This document shows, piece by piece, positions 32,029-43,866 of a DNA stretch of 64,000 bases. The position numbers and the translations under genes are program-made. A model generated the notes under the pieces. It saw only the letters and a list, made by a program, of their open reading frames with translations. It had not been told where the DNA came from and did no database searches. Positions within the stretch are counted from its first letter, which is position 1; every line of letters starts with the position of its first letter. Where the stretch lies: contig NC_080422.1 of assembly GCF_029873635.1 (NCBI RefSeq), positions 57,819,889 to 57,883,888 on the forward strand, in the 5' to 3' direction. The stretch comes from Malania oleifera (lineage: Eukaryota > Streptophyta > Magnoliopsida > Santalales > Ximeniaceae).

Positions 32029-33546
32029 AGGAGTCCTTGAAGTTCAACTGCTTTACATTTGATCTATCTTATGCTTTATTTACATACATTTATATTTGGG
32101 GTTTGTAATACCTAAAACAAATTTTTGTTTTGTTTTTCGACCGTGCACACTCACCACACACATACACATATACATACATATGCTATCTTGTGGTGATTGT
32201 CATTTTCTTATATTTATATATATCTGATAGTTTATTGGCTTGCATGCTTTGATATATATACATGCTTATATAATTGAAAGCCTTTTGCATGGCGGATGTA
32301 GTTGATGTGAAATTTCCTGCTGGTAGATATATTAGGTTCTCGCATGTTCAAAACTTGTGATATACTGTCTGGTTGAGAATCTTTTTTTGTAAGTTTAATA
32401 TGGGAAATGTCCTGTTTATAGATGGCATTCTATCGGATTTTTGGTAGACATTTTCCCAAAAATATTAAAATGTTTTCTCAAATGAAAATGGATGTGCATG
32501 AAAATTTTCTTTTTGGATTTTAAAATGTCTGCACTCAGCTCATTTTAATTTGAATCATCTGGAGCTACTTGTGCATACATATTTAAAGGTTTTGAAATTG
32601 GTAGGAGTTTATGTGATAAATCATATTTTTAGACAAAATGCTGTCAAAATTTTTCAAAACCACTGCACATATCCTATATCTTTTATAAATGCTGAATATT
32701 TTAAAACTTAAGTTGTGCTTCTAGAATAACATACTTGTATTGTGTTCAAAGTATAAGTTTAAAGAAAATGCACAATCTTAGGGGGAGCCACTTTACTTTA
32801 AAACATACGTCAATGAGAAAATAAAATGTATTCATTACTATAATTCTATATCTTGTGGAAATACTTTAACAATTGGTATCATATTTTTCGAATAAGTGGT
32901 TATAACAAGTGGTATAAATCAGTCCCACTTCTCTCTTCTTGCTTTATATCGTCTGGGAATACATATTTTTGCTGACAAGTAGAAATCAAAGATGATTATG
33001 ATAGATTAAATATTAAAATATTTTTGAATGGATGTGTGAAAGATAAATGAAAATTAATCTTCATCCTTACATAATCATCAATTGGGGGAGAAAAGGAAAT
33101 TAAACAAATTGGTAACAACTTATAATTGGTACCAGTTGATGCCCTAAGTCTTTTGTTCTGCATGATAATATTAGCTCTTTGACTTATGTACTGTTTGAGT
33201 TGATTGAATGAAATTTGCTATATATTGTTTTTAGAAACTCAAAACAAGTCACTTAGGTACAAAGTTATTTTAGGAATGCTCTATTTTCAAACGGCATGCT
33301 GCCGAATTTTTCAAAAATTTTCCCAATATATCTTTTGTATCTAAATGATTATTTTAGCCTTCATGTCATATTTCGTAGCCCTTTTTGCTGTTGTCAAAAG
33401 GGGGAGAAGAGGAAAAATTGGGTACATTGATAAATTTTAAATTTTAAATTGACCTTTAATTCTCTTTATGCATATAGTCAGGGAGGGCCTTTCTTGGCTG
33501 TACCCACTTTTGCATAAAGTATTTGTCATCATCAAAAAGGGGGATA
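32029..33546 (+). other. 3' untranslated region of element C
   Basis: About 1.5 kb without a credible gene. It holds purine tracts at 32781-32787, 33083-33094, 33397-33412 and a final one at 33533-33544 touching the LTR. The phrase GTCATCATCAAAAAGGGGGA before the LTR equals the phrase (on the other strand) before element D's LTR. Confidence 0.72.
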
Positions 33547-35428
33547 TTTTTTACCTAGTTGGTCATATCCCAATTTTGATAATAACAAATATATTTGGTA
33601 CTAATGTTTGTACTAAGGCTTGCATGCAGGTTCACCTTACGCGTGTATTCGAACAAAAAGCCATATCGTAATGGCATACGGTGATCAAGCAGAAGATTTA
33701 AGAAAATTTTGTTGTTGTTGTAGTTATTTTCATTTTCTTCATTCTAGGATTTAATTTAATTATGGACTATACCTCAATATGACTAGTAATAAGTTGCATC
33801 ATGCATGATATGTAGGTATGCTCAAAACGACATTAGTTGGACTTTAAGTTCCTACACATAGTGTACTAAGTCCCCAATATCACCGAACCCTTGGTGTCCA
33901 AATTACCTCAAGCAACTGAACCATGGACGGGTCTACAAGTTGACCTATGTTTGGAAAATTGAACCAAAATGTACACATCTTCCATGGTCGACCAAACCTA
34001 TGTCAAGTCACTTTTCACCAACCCAGGTGGCTGAACCCTAGCGTTCAAAATAGCCTCGAGTGACTGAACTTGTGAGTTTAGTTAACCAAACTTCTAACCG
34101 GCCAACTGTACTATGATCTTTTTGAGGAATCGCCTCGGTTTAGCTAACCAAACTATTATTCAAGCACCCGAACCATAAAAATACCTTTTAGCACTATGTC
34201 TGTTAAAGCACCTAAACCATGAACTGAGCACCTGAAACTCTCAAGATATTTTTATTTTTACTAAGATTAAAGAGGGGTAAATAGGGTTAATTTTCTTAAT
34301 TAGTTTTCAAACAAAATTAATAATACCTATATGTCCCCAATGGTCATAATTTACCCCTTGCCTATATATACTAGCTCATTCGCAAAAATTAGAAAGTTTT
34401 AGCAAAATCAATAATGCCAAATTCTCTCAAAATTCCAAAATCATATTGTAGCCTATGCTACTCCCACACACTCAAAAGCTTCATTTTCTTGATTATCCAA
34501 GAGTTGTGAGTGTGTTTAGAGTATTTGTGCTTCATTCTCATTTGTTGTGCTCATTGATTGATTTTATTATTGATAGTAAAGCTTAATGTTCTCGCACTGA
34601 TTTTATTTAATAGATCTTGTGTGGGAAGACTTAGAGGCTTGTGGTTCTTGCATTGTCATTGCAAGTTACCTTGGCTCGCATTTTTGTGTGCAAAAATTAT
34701 TTTCAAGTTTGCATTCAAACATCTCTTGTGCTTAGTTTATTGAGAACATACTGTTGGGGTTGTTTGAATCATCTTGCTAGCATCTTTTGAAACCCTAAAC
34801 TGATATTGTGATATTCAATATTGTGTTTCAAAGCTTGCTTAGATATACACTCTAGATCTAGCTATTTTATCTATACTTGATTGAGTTTTAGTACACATCA
34901 TTAAGCGTTGAGCATATTTTCTATCATTCGTACTTGCGTTATTATTTGAGCTATACTATGGTACATATCTTCTTATGAAGAAGCATATTTTCATGTACAC
35001 AAAATTTCATATACATATGTTGTATTCTAGGCATGGGTCCGAAGAGGGAGACTAGCCCGGTGGAGTAGTCCTGAATTGACTTAGACTCGGTTAGGGAAGC
35101 TAGATGCACCACCATGGTAAGGTCTAGGTTGAGGTCAGCCCCACTAATTAACCTGGTTGTAAACGGTGCCACTCCACCCATTAAGTGAGTCGTAGTGGAA
35201 TCCTTGTGCTGGTGAGCCAAGGCGGGGACGTAAGCACTTTGGCCGAACGTCGATAACATATCTAGTGTCAGTTTATTGGTTGCATTATTTCTTGGGTTTG
35301 AAACTGCTTAGACTGCCACCTAGGTTGTGTAATACTAATTGTTGGACTAGATAAACCTAGGCATAATTTTAAATCACCAATTCACCCCCCCCCCCCTCCC
35401 CGCTATTGGGATTGCACCAAAGCTAACA
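33547..35428 (+). repeat. 3' LTR of element C (full length)
   Basis: About 1880 bp. The start is damaged (TTTTTACCTAGTTGGTC where TGTTAGCCTAGTTGGTC-like text is expected). It has a word block at 33881-34235 (for example GGTCGACCAAACC and AAGCACCCGAACC), a TATA box CCTATATATAC (34361-34371), the GCGGGGACGTAAGCACTTTGGCCGAAC box (35222-35247), a poly-C run and AACA at 35428. Its middle and end match the 5' LTR pieces of the same element. Confidence 0.87.
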
Positions 35429-36144
35429 CGGTATCTGAGGGAGAGTTGAGGATAGAAAATATCCCATTAGTGAGGGATTTTTATGATGTGTTCCCCGAGG
35501 ATTCACCAGGACTACCTCCTGAATGTGAGGAAGGATTTTCTATTGATCTAATTCAGGGGATAGCACCAATTTCTAAAGCGCCGTATAGAATGGCACTGGC
35601 AGCACTAAAAGAGTTTAAGGAATAGTTGCAAGAACTGTTGGATAAGGAGTTTATTTGGCCCATGTCACGCTGGGCAGTGCCAGTATTGTTTGGGAAAAAG
35701 AAAGATGGGTCGATGAGTGTGTGCATCGGTTACATAATTTCATATTTTCATAAGTCATCCAAAATAATGGGACAGTGTAATCCTAATAGTAAAATTCCCA
35801 TAAGAAGGTAAGATACTAAGTGGGCAACAATTGGACTCTTATGTACTGTGAAATTCTTTATTCCCTAGGAAGTGGGTCATCACGATAACCTGAAACCAAC
35901 CATGGGAACAAGATGTCATACGCATCACATTGCCAAGTCTTCCGAAGGATCCTATAAATCGAATAACGCCTAACAGAATCATCTTTAGAAACTTAGCCAG
36001 AAAAAAAAAATCATAATGATACTTGGACCTTTAGCAATCTGCTATCCAAAAGGAAAACCATACATGCTAGGACCTGGAGCTTTATTTTTATTTTTTTCGC
36101 TCCTTCTTATGTGGATCTTACTTGGCAATGGAACACCAATTTTG
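35429..36144 (+). pseudogene. pol: Ty3/Gypsy RT fragment followed by unassigned sequence
   Basis: 35440-35810 reads [58 protein letters not shown], and [11 protein letters not shown]. These are the start of a Gypsy RT of the chromovirus type (usual KKKDGSMRLCIDYRELN). One stop and the loss of sequence after YI make it a scrap. 35821-36144 has no recognisable coding content and ends at the truncated LTR of element H. Confidence 0.82.
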
Positions 36145-36651
36145 TGGGAAGATAAATAAGCATTTAATAATAGTAGCTAAAATTTAATTTTGAATATGAT
36201 AGGGAGTGCAATTATAATTCTTTAGTGGAATGAATTATAATTAATGTAATTAAGGATGAATTCGGGTCGTATTAGGAATCCTTAATTACGTGGGAAGCCC
36301 TAGTCATATTTTCCCAATGGTCCTTGCTATAGCCTATATACACGCACTTCATTCAACAACTGGGGAAGACAAAAAAATTCTCATAGAGGTAGATATTTTC
36401 ATGAGAGAAGAAAACCCTAGCAGTTGCTTACAAGCCCACTCTTTTAGGAGCAAGGCGTATTCAAGGAATATGGTAGAAAATTCCTGGTCATATTCAGGAG
36501 CTCATTTTCGTACTTGCAGATTCAGGATCAAACTGGACAGATCTCATAGGTATAATCCTAATCATGTAATTATGGATTGCATGATCTGATTTTTTTTTGT
36601 TATCTGTATGCACTATAGTTGGATCTTCGGGCTATTCCGCAAGTCCCTTCA
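36145..36651 (+). repeat. 5' LTR remnant of element H
   Basis: The ~507 bp before the PBS match the last ~475 bp of the 3' LTR (49759-50231), from TGGGAAGATAAATAAGC through AGGGAGTGCAATTATAATTC and TATACACGCACT to GCAAGTCCCTTCA. The first ~780 bp of the LTR are not present, so the element's left end is truncated near 36145. Confidence 0.85.
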
Positions 36652-36653
36652 AT

Positions 36654-36671
36654 TGGTATCAGAGCCTCGAT
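36654..36671 (+). other. Primer binding site of element H
   Basis: TGGTATCAGAGCCTCGAT lies two bases after the LTR end and matches the initiator tRNA-Met primer site exactly over TGGTATCAGAGC. Confidence 0.93.
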
Positions 36672-36948
36672 AGATATTGTATACGGATAATAATATCGTG
36701 TTCTTAAAAAATCAAATCAATGCATGCTTAGGGTAGAACGCGTGTATGCACTAACCTATGTTTTGTAGTATTCTGTCCGGCAATTATGGTCACATGAATG
36801 TATGTTTTGTGATTGCGATTGTTTATTACAAGATTCGTAGCATGTGAACTCCAGTTATGGCGGCATAGGATTTTGTAATCTGATGCAGCTTCATCACACG
36901 AATGTATATTTTGTGATTGCAGCTTCATCCGAGAAGGAGGCACAGTTG

Positions 36949-37334
36949 GGACATGTGCATAGTAGTGGCAAAAAATAGGCAAAGCCCTAGAACAATGATG
37001 TCGTTTTTCATTCCTTTTTTGAATTTGAATTTGAATTTGAATTTGGGTTTGAATTTGAATTTGAATTTGAATTTGAATTTGAATTTGAATTTACCTGGAC
37101 CCCTGCGACCTGACTAGGTAGGTCGACAGTTGTGACATGTGCATAGTAGTGGCAAAAAATAGGCAAAGCCCTAGAACAATGATGTTGTTTTTCATTCCTT
37201 TTTTGAATTTGAATTTGAATTTGAATTTGAATTTGGGTTTGAATTTGAATTTGAATTTGAATTTGAATTTGAATTTGAATTTAAATTTGAATTTGAATTT
37301 ACCTGGACCCCTGCGACCTGACTAGGTAGGTCGA
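36949..37334 (+). repeat. Two-copy tandem repeat with embedded (TTGAAT)n arrays in the H leader
   Basis: 36952-37124 and 37137-37334 share the flanks GTGCATAGTAGTGGC, AAAAATAGGCAAAGCCC and, at the other end, ACCTGGACCCCTGCGACC. In the middle are hexamer arrays TTGAAT (about 37017-37092 and 37203-37302), each interrupted once by TTGGGT. Copy two has about four more hexamers, so the array changed length after the unit duplicated. The frames of alternating Leu-Asn across it are repeat artefacts, not proteins. Confidence 0.9.
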
Positions 37335-38157
37335 ACCCCACCAAACCCCGGTATTGTGTAATGGCAAATAAGGATTCACGGTGTTATGATGCAAGATGCT
37401 TGACCATAATAGCCAGATATTTATTATATCATATTTCTTGTTTATATATGCTTGCTTGGCATGTATTTTGTTCTTGTGTTATGTCATTAGCATGTAAATT
37501 TTAAAATTTCAATGTTGGTTTATGCATGTGCAACTAGAGAATAAAATAAATTCCCAAGTTATAATACAATTTTTTTTTTATAAAAAAAATTATTAAGGGA
37601 ATTTGAAATTTTGTTTGTTGCATGTAATTTAGTTACCAATATTGAAATATTAAATTTATTTGAATATTAAATACGTGTTTGTATCCCTCATGAATTAAAT
37701 AATTAAGTGGGTGAGAGAATTTATTATATATAAATCCCATGGCCTCCATCACTAGTTTACATACTCACCATGTATAAACTCTAGTAATTGTTAGTATTGG
37801 GTCACCTCTCCATCCGGGGATTCACTACAGGACAATAGGTCTAGTATTATGTTATGGTATACACTTAGTTATGAATAATAGTATCCTCACCATCTGAGTC
37901 ACTGCTATTATTTATAGGACCAAATTTAAGTCAACAGTTTAATTTTTCTTGGTTTAAACTTGCCTAGATAGTACAATTAAAAGGTCCTAACCTATCTAAA
38001 CAAATGTTGAATAGTAGATGACCTCCCATTGAGGTATACTACTCACGGTGTGCTAGGTTGCTGATAGATTCTTTAAAGGAAAATTTTTGTAGAGACAAGC
38101 ATATTCTTTTAATTGAATTAGAAGTTTATTATTTCTCATCATATTTTTTTATAATAT
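37335..38157 (+). other. Remaining leader of element H
   Basis: About 820 bp between the tandem repeats and gag. I see no gene or repeat here beyond short A/T runs. It probably belongs to the untranslated leader. Confidence 0.5.
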
Positions 38158-38990
38158 GTGATTCTCAAGATTAAAATGGCTTTAAATCCCTTGGCTATTA
38201 TTCTCAAAGAAAAAAAATTGGTTGGACCTAATAATATTGACTGGAAAAGGAACTTGGATATTGTACTGACTATAGAGGAGCACAAGTATGTGCTCGTAGA
38301 GGTATGCCCACAGAAACCCAGTGAAGGGGTAATCGATGAGGAAACCTAGGCTTATTGGAAGTGGAATAAGGTTGATGAAATGGCGCGGTGTTACATTTTG
38401 GCATCTATGTCAAATGTTCTGCAACATCAGCACAGTCTATGCCTTCTACCTATGATATAATGCAGAACCTCAAAGAAATTTTTGGGCATCAAAATCGTGC
38501 TACTAGGCAGACTGCTATAAAGGAACTTATAAATACTACTATGGAAGAAGGGACCCTAGTAAGGAATCATGTTCTAAAGATGATTGGTCTTCTCACTGAG
38601 GTTGAGATCCTTAGAGCTAAAATCGATGGGGAAACCTAGGTCGATATCATTCTCCAGTCATTGTCGGACCCTTTCAAGCAGTTTTTCCAGAACTACAACA
38701 TGAATAAGCTCTTTTACTCATTGGCATAACTACTTAAAGAGCTTCAAGCAACTGAGGGCCTCATCAAGAAGCCAACTATTGCTCTTGTGACTGAGAATGG
38801 TTCTTCTTCTAGGCCAAAAGGCCGAAAGAAGCAAAAAAAAAAAATTCAAAAACCATAGGGAGCTCCTCTAGTAGTACGTAGGCCGCAGGATGGAGTGAAA
38901 AAGCCTAAAGGCAAGTTTTTTCGTTACAAGCAGCCAGGACACTAAAAATCACAATGTCCAGTTTATCTCCCCAAACAGAACAACAAAGGT
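38158..38990 (+). pseudogene. gag: Copia gag (element H)
   Basis: The probable start is the second Met at 38176 (MALNPLAIILKEKKLVGPNN), then WKRNLDIVLTIEEHKYVL. Stops and shifts near 38350 and 38640 separate it from SMPSTYDIMQNLKEIFGHQN, TRQTAIKELINTTMEEGTLV, HVLKMIGLLTEVEILRA and ILQSLSDPFKQFFQNYNMNK. These are typical retrotransposon Gag UBN2 landmarks. The zinc knuckle near 38918-38960 is ruined: FFRYKQPGH then a stop then KSQCP, so the two leading cysteines and the Trp after His are lost. Confidence 0.88.
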
Positions 38991-39420
38991 ATATCACGTT
39001 CACTAGTAGTTGAAACGTGTTTAGAGGTGATATTTAATAGCATTTGGTGTGTAGATACGGGAGCCACTAATCATATCTGCAATTCCTTGTAGGGGTTCCA
39101 GCAAACCCGCCAGCGAAGCGATGGGGAGATTTATGTATTTCTAGGAAATGGCATGAGGAGGTCAGTAGTTGTAGTAGGAGATGTTCGCGTTTCTTTTGGT
39201 AGAGATAGGATTTTAATATTGAAAGACTCTCTTTATGTACCTTCCATTAGAAGGAATTTCATCTCAGTTTTCAAGTTAGTTGATCACGAATATTCTGTTT
39301 TTTATCTGTTCTAGCACATTGGTTGATGGTAGTTATATTATTAATAATGTTTCTCCTACAATGCAACTAAATGAATTGATAACACTAATAAACTACCATG
39401 TAAGAGAAAGAAACCTTCTG
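38991..39420 (+). pseudogene. pol: Copia protease and GAG-pre-integrase start (element H)
   Basis: IWCVDTGATNHICN (39042-39083) is the aspartic protease active site with an intact D-T-G. Then come a stop, GEIYVFLGNGMR, VVGDVRVSFGRDRILILKDS, LYVPSIRRNFISVFKLVDH and a frameshift near 39310. The protease would cut the Gag-Pol precursor. Confidence 0.88.
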
Positions 39421-40380
39421 AATTGAACCAAACTTATCTTTCGCACTTACGCCTAGGCCATATTATTCTGAGACAGATTTCAAGGCTAGTTCAGAATGGA
39501 CCATTAGGTTCATTGGAAGTGAAGGCACTACCAGTCTATGAATCCTGCTTAGAAGGTAAGATGACCAAGCTGCACTTTTTGGCCAAGGGCTATAGAGCAA
39601 AAGAGGCATTAGAACTGGTTCACTCTGATTTGTGTGGCCCCATGAATATCTAGGCTAAGGGTGGCTTTGAGTATTTTGTTACTTTCGTTGATGATTACTC
39701 AAGGTATGGGTATATTTATTTGATGTGCCATAAGTCTGAATTCTTTGAGAAATTCAAGGTATTTAAAGCATAAATGGAGACATGTCAGGGTAAATGTATC
39801 AAGACACTACGATTTGATCATGGTGGCAAGTACCTCTTAGGAGAATTTGTGGATTACTTATCGGAGGATGGAATTGAATCCCAGTTGTCTGCACCTGGTA
39901 TGCCACAAAAGAATGTTGTAGTAGAAAGAAGGAATAGGACTCTTATGGACATGGTCAGATCTATGATGAGTTATTTAGATTTGCCTAATTCATTTGGGGC
40001 CATGCACTAGAAACAACTGCCTATATTCTGAGCTTGGTCCCATCAAAGTCACTACTTACTACAACCACTGAATTGTGGACTGGTACAAATGTAGTCTGCG
40101 GCATGTTCGGATATAGGGTAGTCCAGCACACGTGTTAAAAGGGAAAAAAAATAAGTTGGAATCAAGGACAGATATCTATTTATTTGTTGGCTACCCTAGA
40201 GGAATGAAATGTGGTTTATTTTATTGTCCTAAGGATCATAAGGTCATTGTTAGCACCAATGCTCAATTCTTAGAAGAGGACTATGTAATGAACCACAAAC
40301 CCAAAAGTAGGATTGTTCTAGAAGAGTTGAGAGGAGATATACCAGCTATACCAATAGTGCAAGAAAAACTATAACAAGAT
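39421..40380 (+). pseudogene. pol: Copia integrase (element H)
   Basis: LSHLRLGHIILRQISRLVQN and YESCLEGKMTKLHF show the HHCC zinc domain with the first Cys pair altered. The core shows ALELVHSDLCGPMNI, FVTFVDDYSRYGYIYLM, FDHGGKYL and QKNVVVERRNRTLMDMVRSM, so Asp, Asp and Glu of the DDE triad can be recognised. Stops occur at 39651, 39771 and after 40010. The post-core segment KNKLESRTDIYLFVGYPRGM and LFYCPKDHKVIVSTNAQFLE (40132-40374) follows. Confidence 0.9.
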
Positions 40381-41566
40381 AGAGTTATTGACATCCCATT
40401 GTCTCGTCATAGTGGGAAGAATGTTATAACTCAAGCTGTGTCTGAACCATCACGTGCAACTATCATCAATATGCTGGTTGTACAATAAGGGCAGAATGAT
40501 GGTGCACAAGGATCGGGATCAACACAACAAAACATTCCTTATCGTAGTGGGAGGGTTGTACACTAGCCATATTGGTAGATGTTCTTAGGAGAGTCTTGTG
40601 ATAGGATCCCTAATGAACTGAATATAAACCTAACAACTACTATGAAGCACTTCAAAATAAAGATGCAAAACTCTGGCATAAGGCTATGAAATTAGAAATG
40701 GAGTCTATGTACTTTAATCAACTCTGGAATCTTGCAAAGCCACTCGAAGGGATAAAACCCATCGGAATCAAGTAGATCTATAAGAAGAAGAGATGAGCAT
40801 ATGGGAGGGAGGAAACCTTCAAGACTAGGCTTGCTGCGAAAAAGGCTTACTCAGAAGGAGGGAATCGACTATGAGGAAAATTTCATGCCGGTAGTCATGC
40901 TACAGTCTATTTGGATTATCTTATCCATTGTAGCTCATTCGATTATGAAATTTGGCAAATGGATGTCAAGACAACTTTCTTTAATGGAAGTCTTGATGAG
41001 TGCATCTATATGGTGCAACCAAATGGTTATGAAGTAGTAGGCCAACTACACATGTTATGCAAGCTTAAGAAGTCCATTTATGGACTTAAGAAGGAATTTA
41101 GGTCTTGGAACATCCATTTTGATCAAGCCATTAAATCTTATGGTTTTGATGAATGCCCTGATGATTCATGTGTATACAAAAAGAATGATGGAAACGTGGT
41201 GGTAATCTTGGTGCTATATGTGGATGATATCTTACTCATCAAAAACGATGTGGGGGTATTATCCTCGATTAAGGTATAGTTATCTAGATAGTTCGACATG
41301 AAGGACTTGGGAAAAGTTGGTCATATCCTTGGGATCAAGATTTTGTGAGATTGCAAGCAAAAGATGTTGGGCTTATCACAAGCTACTTATGTCAATATGA
41401 TTCTTTCCTGTTTTAGCATGTAGGATTTCAAGAAAGGGTTGCTCCTTTTCAGACATGGAATCTCTCTATCCAAGGATCAGTGTCCTAAAACATCGATTCA
41501 GGTAGAGAACATGAATGCAGTTCCTTATGCCTTAGCAGTAGGAAGCCTCGTGTATGCTATGCTTTG
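40381..41566 (+). pseudogene. pol: Copia reverse transcriptase, 5' part (element H)
   Basis: The linker 40381-40680 is decayed. From 40680: AMKLEMESMYFNQLWNLAK, TFKTRLAAKK, then the open 122-codon segment 40911-41279 with FDYEIWQMDVKTTFFNGSLD, ECIYMVQPNGYEV, CKLKKSIYGLKKEFRSWNIH, FDECPDDSCVYKK and the intact catalytic VLYVDDILLI (YVDD at 41217-41228). It continues with FDMKDLGKVGHILGIKI and ends AVGSLVYAML at 41566, where Gypsy I inserts. Confidence 0.93.
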
Positions 41567-43430
41567 TGATTACGTGCTTTAATTGCATAATTAGGTGTTT
41601 TAATTCATGCATTGAGGTGTACATTTTTAAGTAAATACCTAATTACTCTAAAAAATTTAACATTGTGTCTTGTCTACAATATTTGGGTTTTATTGACTAA
41701 TTTATGAATTTTTGGTGTTTTTTATCGTAGGGCAATTATTGGAAGCTAAAATCGACGCTACTTCATAATTGGTGCATAATTTTCTCGTTCGAGTTCCAAT
41801 CAAGACAATTTGAAACGCTTTGACAATATGAGAAGATAATCACAACTTTCGTGTTTAAAGCTTTAAGAAATACAAGCTCCAAGAGCGTAAAAAATTGGCT
41901 TGTCTATTGGGAAACAAAAAGAAGAAATAAGAAAAACAAAAAGAAAAAAATAATAATAAATATAACATGTTGATTTGACCCGACCATGCGCCCGGTCTAG
42001 ACCTCTCTCCAAGTTGGTGTTAGGCAGGGCAGCCCTCCCCCTCTCCGTCTATATATATATTTTTTCTCTTTAACCAGGCAGCACCCGAGCTCCCTCTCCT
42101 TCTCCTCCTTTCTCTTCTTCCTCTTCTCTCCTTTTTTCCCTCCTTGCCTTTCCCTCTCCCTCTTCTTTCCTTCTCATTTTCCCTTCCTCCTAGCTCTCTT
42201 TTCCTAGCTGAACTTCCCTCTTTCTAACTCTCTTTGCTGCTGCAACACCACACAATTAAAGCTCCTCCAACCTTGCTATTGTCCCATGGCCTGCTGGGCT
42301 ACTCCTGTCCCGAGAACTCCCAGTTGCTGCTACTGTGCTACCAGCTCAGAAGCCCACCATTGTCGAGCTACTGTTGTCCCTTCCCTCTGCTGGTTGCTGC
42401 TACTGCGTTGCTGAATAAGGTATTGAAAGCCATCTTACTGCCCTATTCTACTAAAGCCTGTGAAGACCCGAGCACCCCTACTCTTCTACTGCTGCTGCTT
42501 CTTCAACTTGCTGCAAACTGAGAAGACATTGCTAGCTACTGCCCCTTCCCTCCCATTCGCGGCTGCGTCTCTCTCTATCTTATCTTCTCCGGTGCTCGCC
42601 CGGTGGCAGTCTCTCATCTCTCTCTTTCTTTATCTTCTCTCATCTCTATCTTTCTTATCTTTATTCCTTATTATTTTATTTTCTTTATTTCAATCTTAAA
42701 TAAGTGTTGGGATCTATTTTGCTTTTGTTAAAAAAACAAGTCAGTTTTCTGCTTTGCTATTTAAAATTATTTAATAGTTTTAGTTTAATATCTCTTTCTC
42801 TTTTCTCTCATCTTATTACTTTGTTTGCTTTAAATCTTACTTCGTTTTTATTTACAGTGATAAAGTGTCTCTTTAATTTTTATTTGAGTTATTCAGTTAT
42901 TTTGTTTTTCTTTTTTTTGTTCAAAAAGATCTTTGTAGGTATTTAAAGATTGTCTTTAGGTAATTTTGTTAAAAAATTTAATATTTTTCTTTAGTAATCT
43001 GTTAGATTTTAGGTTTGGTTGATCTCGAAATAAAATCTGGTATTTTTATTTAGTTGGATTTTCATCATTGATTAGCATAGTTATTTTTGTTTTGTTAGTT
43101 GAATTATTGCAGGTTTATTTACTTTAATATTCTAGTATTAAGTTTGGCTTTCATTTAGTTGTCCCACGTGTATTTAATTTTTAGTTAAGGTTTAGTTGCT
43201 TTAAGTTTTATTGCAAAAAAAAAAAAAAAAAAATCTCAAAACATCAAGAAACCAAATCTGAATTGTGTTTAGTGACTTTTTTTTTCCCTTATTCTCTGAT
43301 TGGAATTATGTAAAATTTGAGATTAAACTTCATTCCCTGAGGAGACGATCTAACCCTTGGACTAAGTTTTATACGACTAAACTCCTATACTTGGGATAGC
43401 TTCCAAGCTACTCATTTTTAGAGTGAGTCA
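41567..43430 (+). repeat. 5' LTR of element I
   Basis: Starts TGATTACGTGC and ends GAGTGAGTCA. A TATA run (42047-42060, TATATATATATTTTTTC) is followed by a long pyrimidine-rich stretch (42080-42230), probably the start of the transcript. The two short reading frames downstream (42234-42521 and 42460-42699) come from this CT-rich repeat sequence and are not counted as genes. Near the end is the CCCTGAGGAGACGATCT box shared with 1-769. Confidence 0.9.
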
Positions 43431-43436
43431 TATTTT

Positions 43437-43452
43437 TGGCACCATTGCTGGG
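43437..43452 (+). other. Primer binding site of element I (tRNA-Asp type)
   Basis: TGGCACCATTGCTGGG starts six bases after the LTR. It resembles the TGGCGCCGTTGCCGGG site of plant Athila/Tat elements, complementary to tRNA-Asp, with three changes. Confidence 0.8.
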
Positions 43453-43866
43453 TGTGCCAGCTTTAATTTCAAATTTTGTGTTTTTCGAATTATTTTAATT
43501 TTTCATTAAAAATGAAAAATAAATAAAAAAATATAAAAATATCAAAAATATAATAAAGAATAAAAATTTGAAAAAAAAAAATCATCATGCTTGTTTACTA
43601 CCGCATTGGTGAATTTCTGCTGTTTGCATTGATGTTTGATGCCTTGAGTTTGAGATATTTCGAATAGACTGTTTAAAATTTCACTTAGCACTAGTATTGT
43701 GACACACTGAGCACAGAATCTTATTGTTCTCGTATCACTTTTACGAATGATTCTAAAATTGGTTTGAGCAATTTGTTTGAAGAATTCTTTAAGGAAGTTA
43801 TGGACTCTAAGAGTGGAATACTAGCATTTGACAGATTTTAAGTTGGTTTGCACCACTTTCATTAAT

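Larger units (their letters stand above)
24140..35428 (+). mobile_element. Element C: pol-less SIRE-like Copia derivative (LTR-gag-ORF3-LTR)
   Basis: Plus strand: 5' LTR (24140-24641 and 28441-28961, split by element D and lacking its first ~900 bp), PBS, gag, a spacer with a motif block, ORF3, a 3' untranslated region with several purine tracts, then a full 3' LTR (33547-35428). Protease, integrase, RT and RNase H are entirely absent between gag (ends 30293) and ORF3 (starts 30866). It could have moved only with enzymes from another element. The right flank enters Gypsy pol. Confidence 0.85.

Noticed and set aside
36917..37325. Two reading frames of alternating Leu-Asn residues
   Set aside because: They are direct translations of the TTGAAT hexamer array in the leader of element H, with no gene context.
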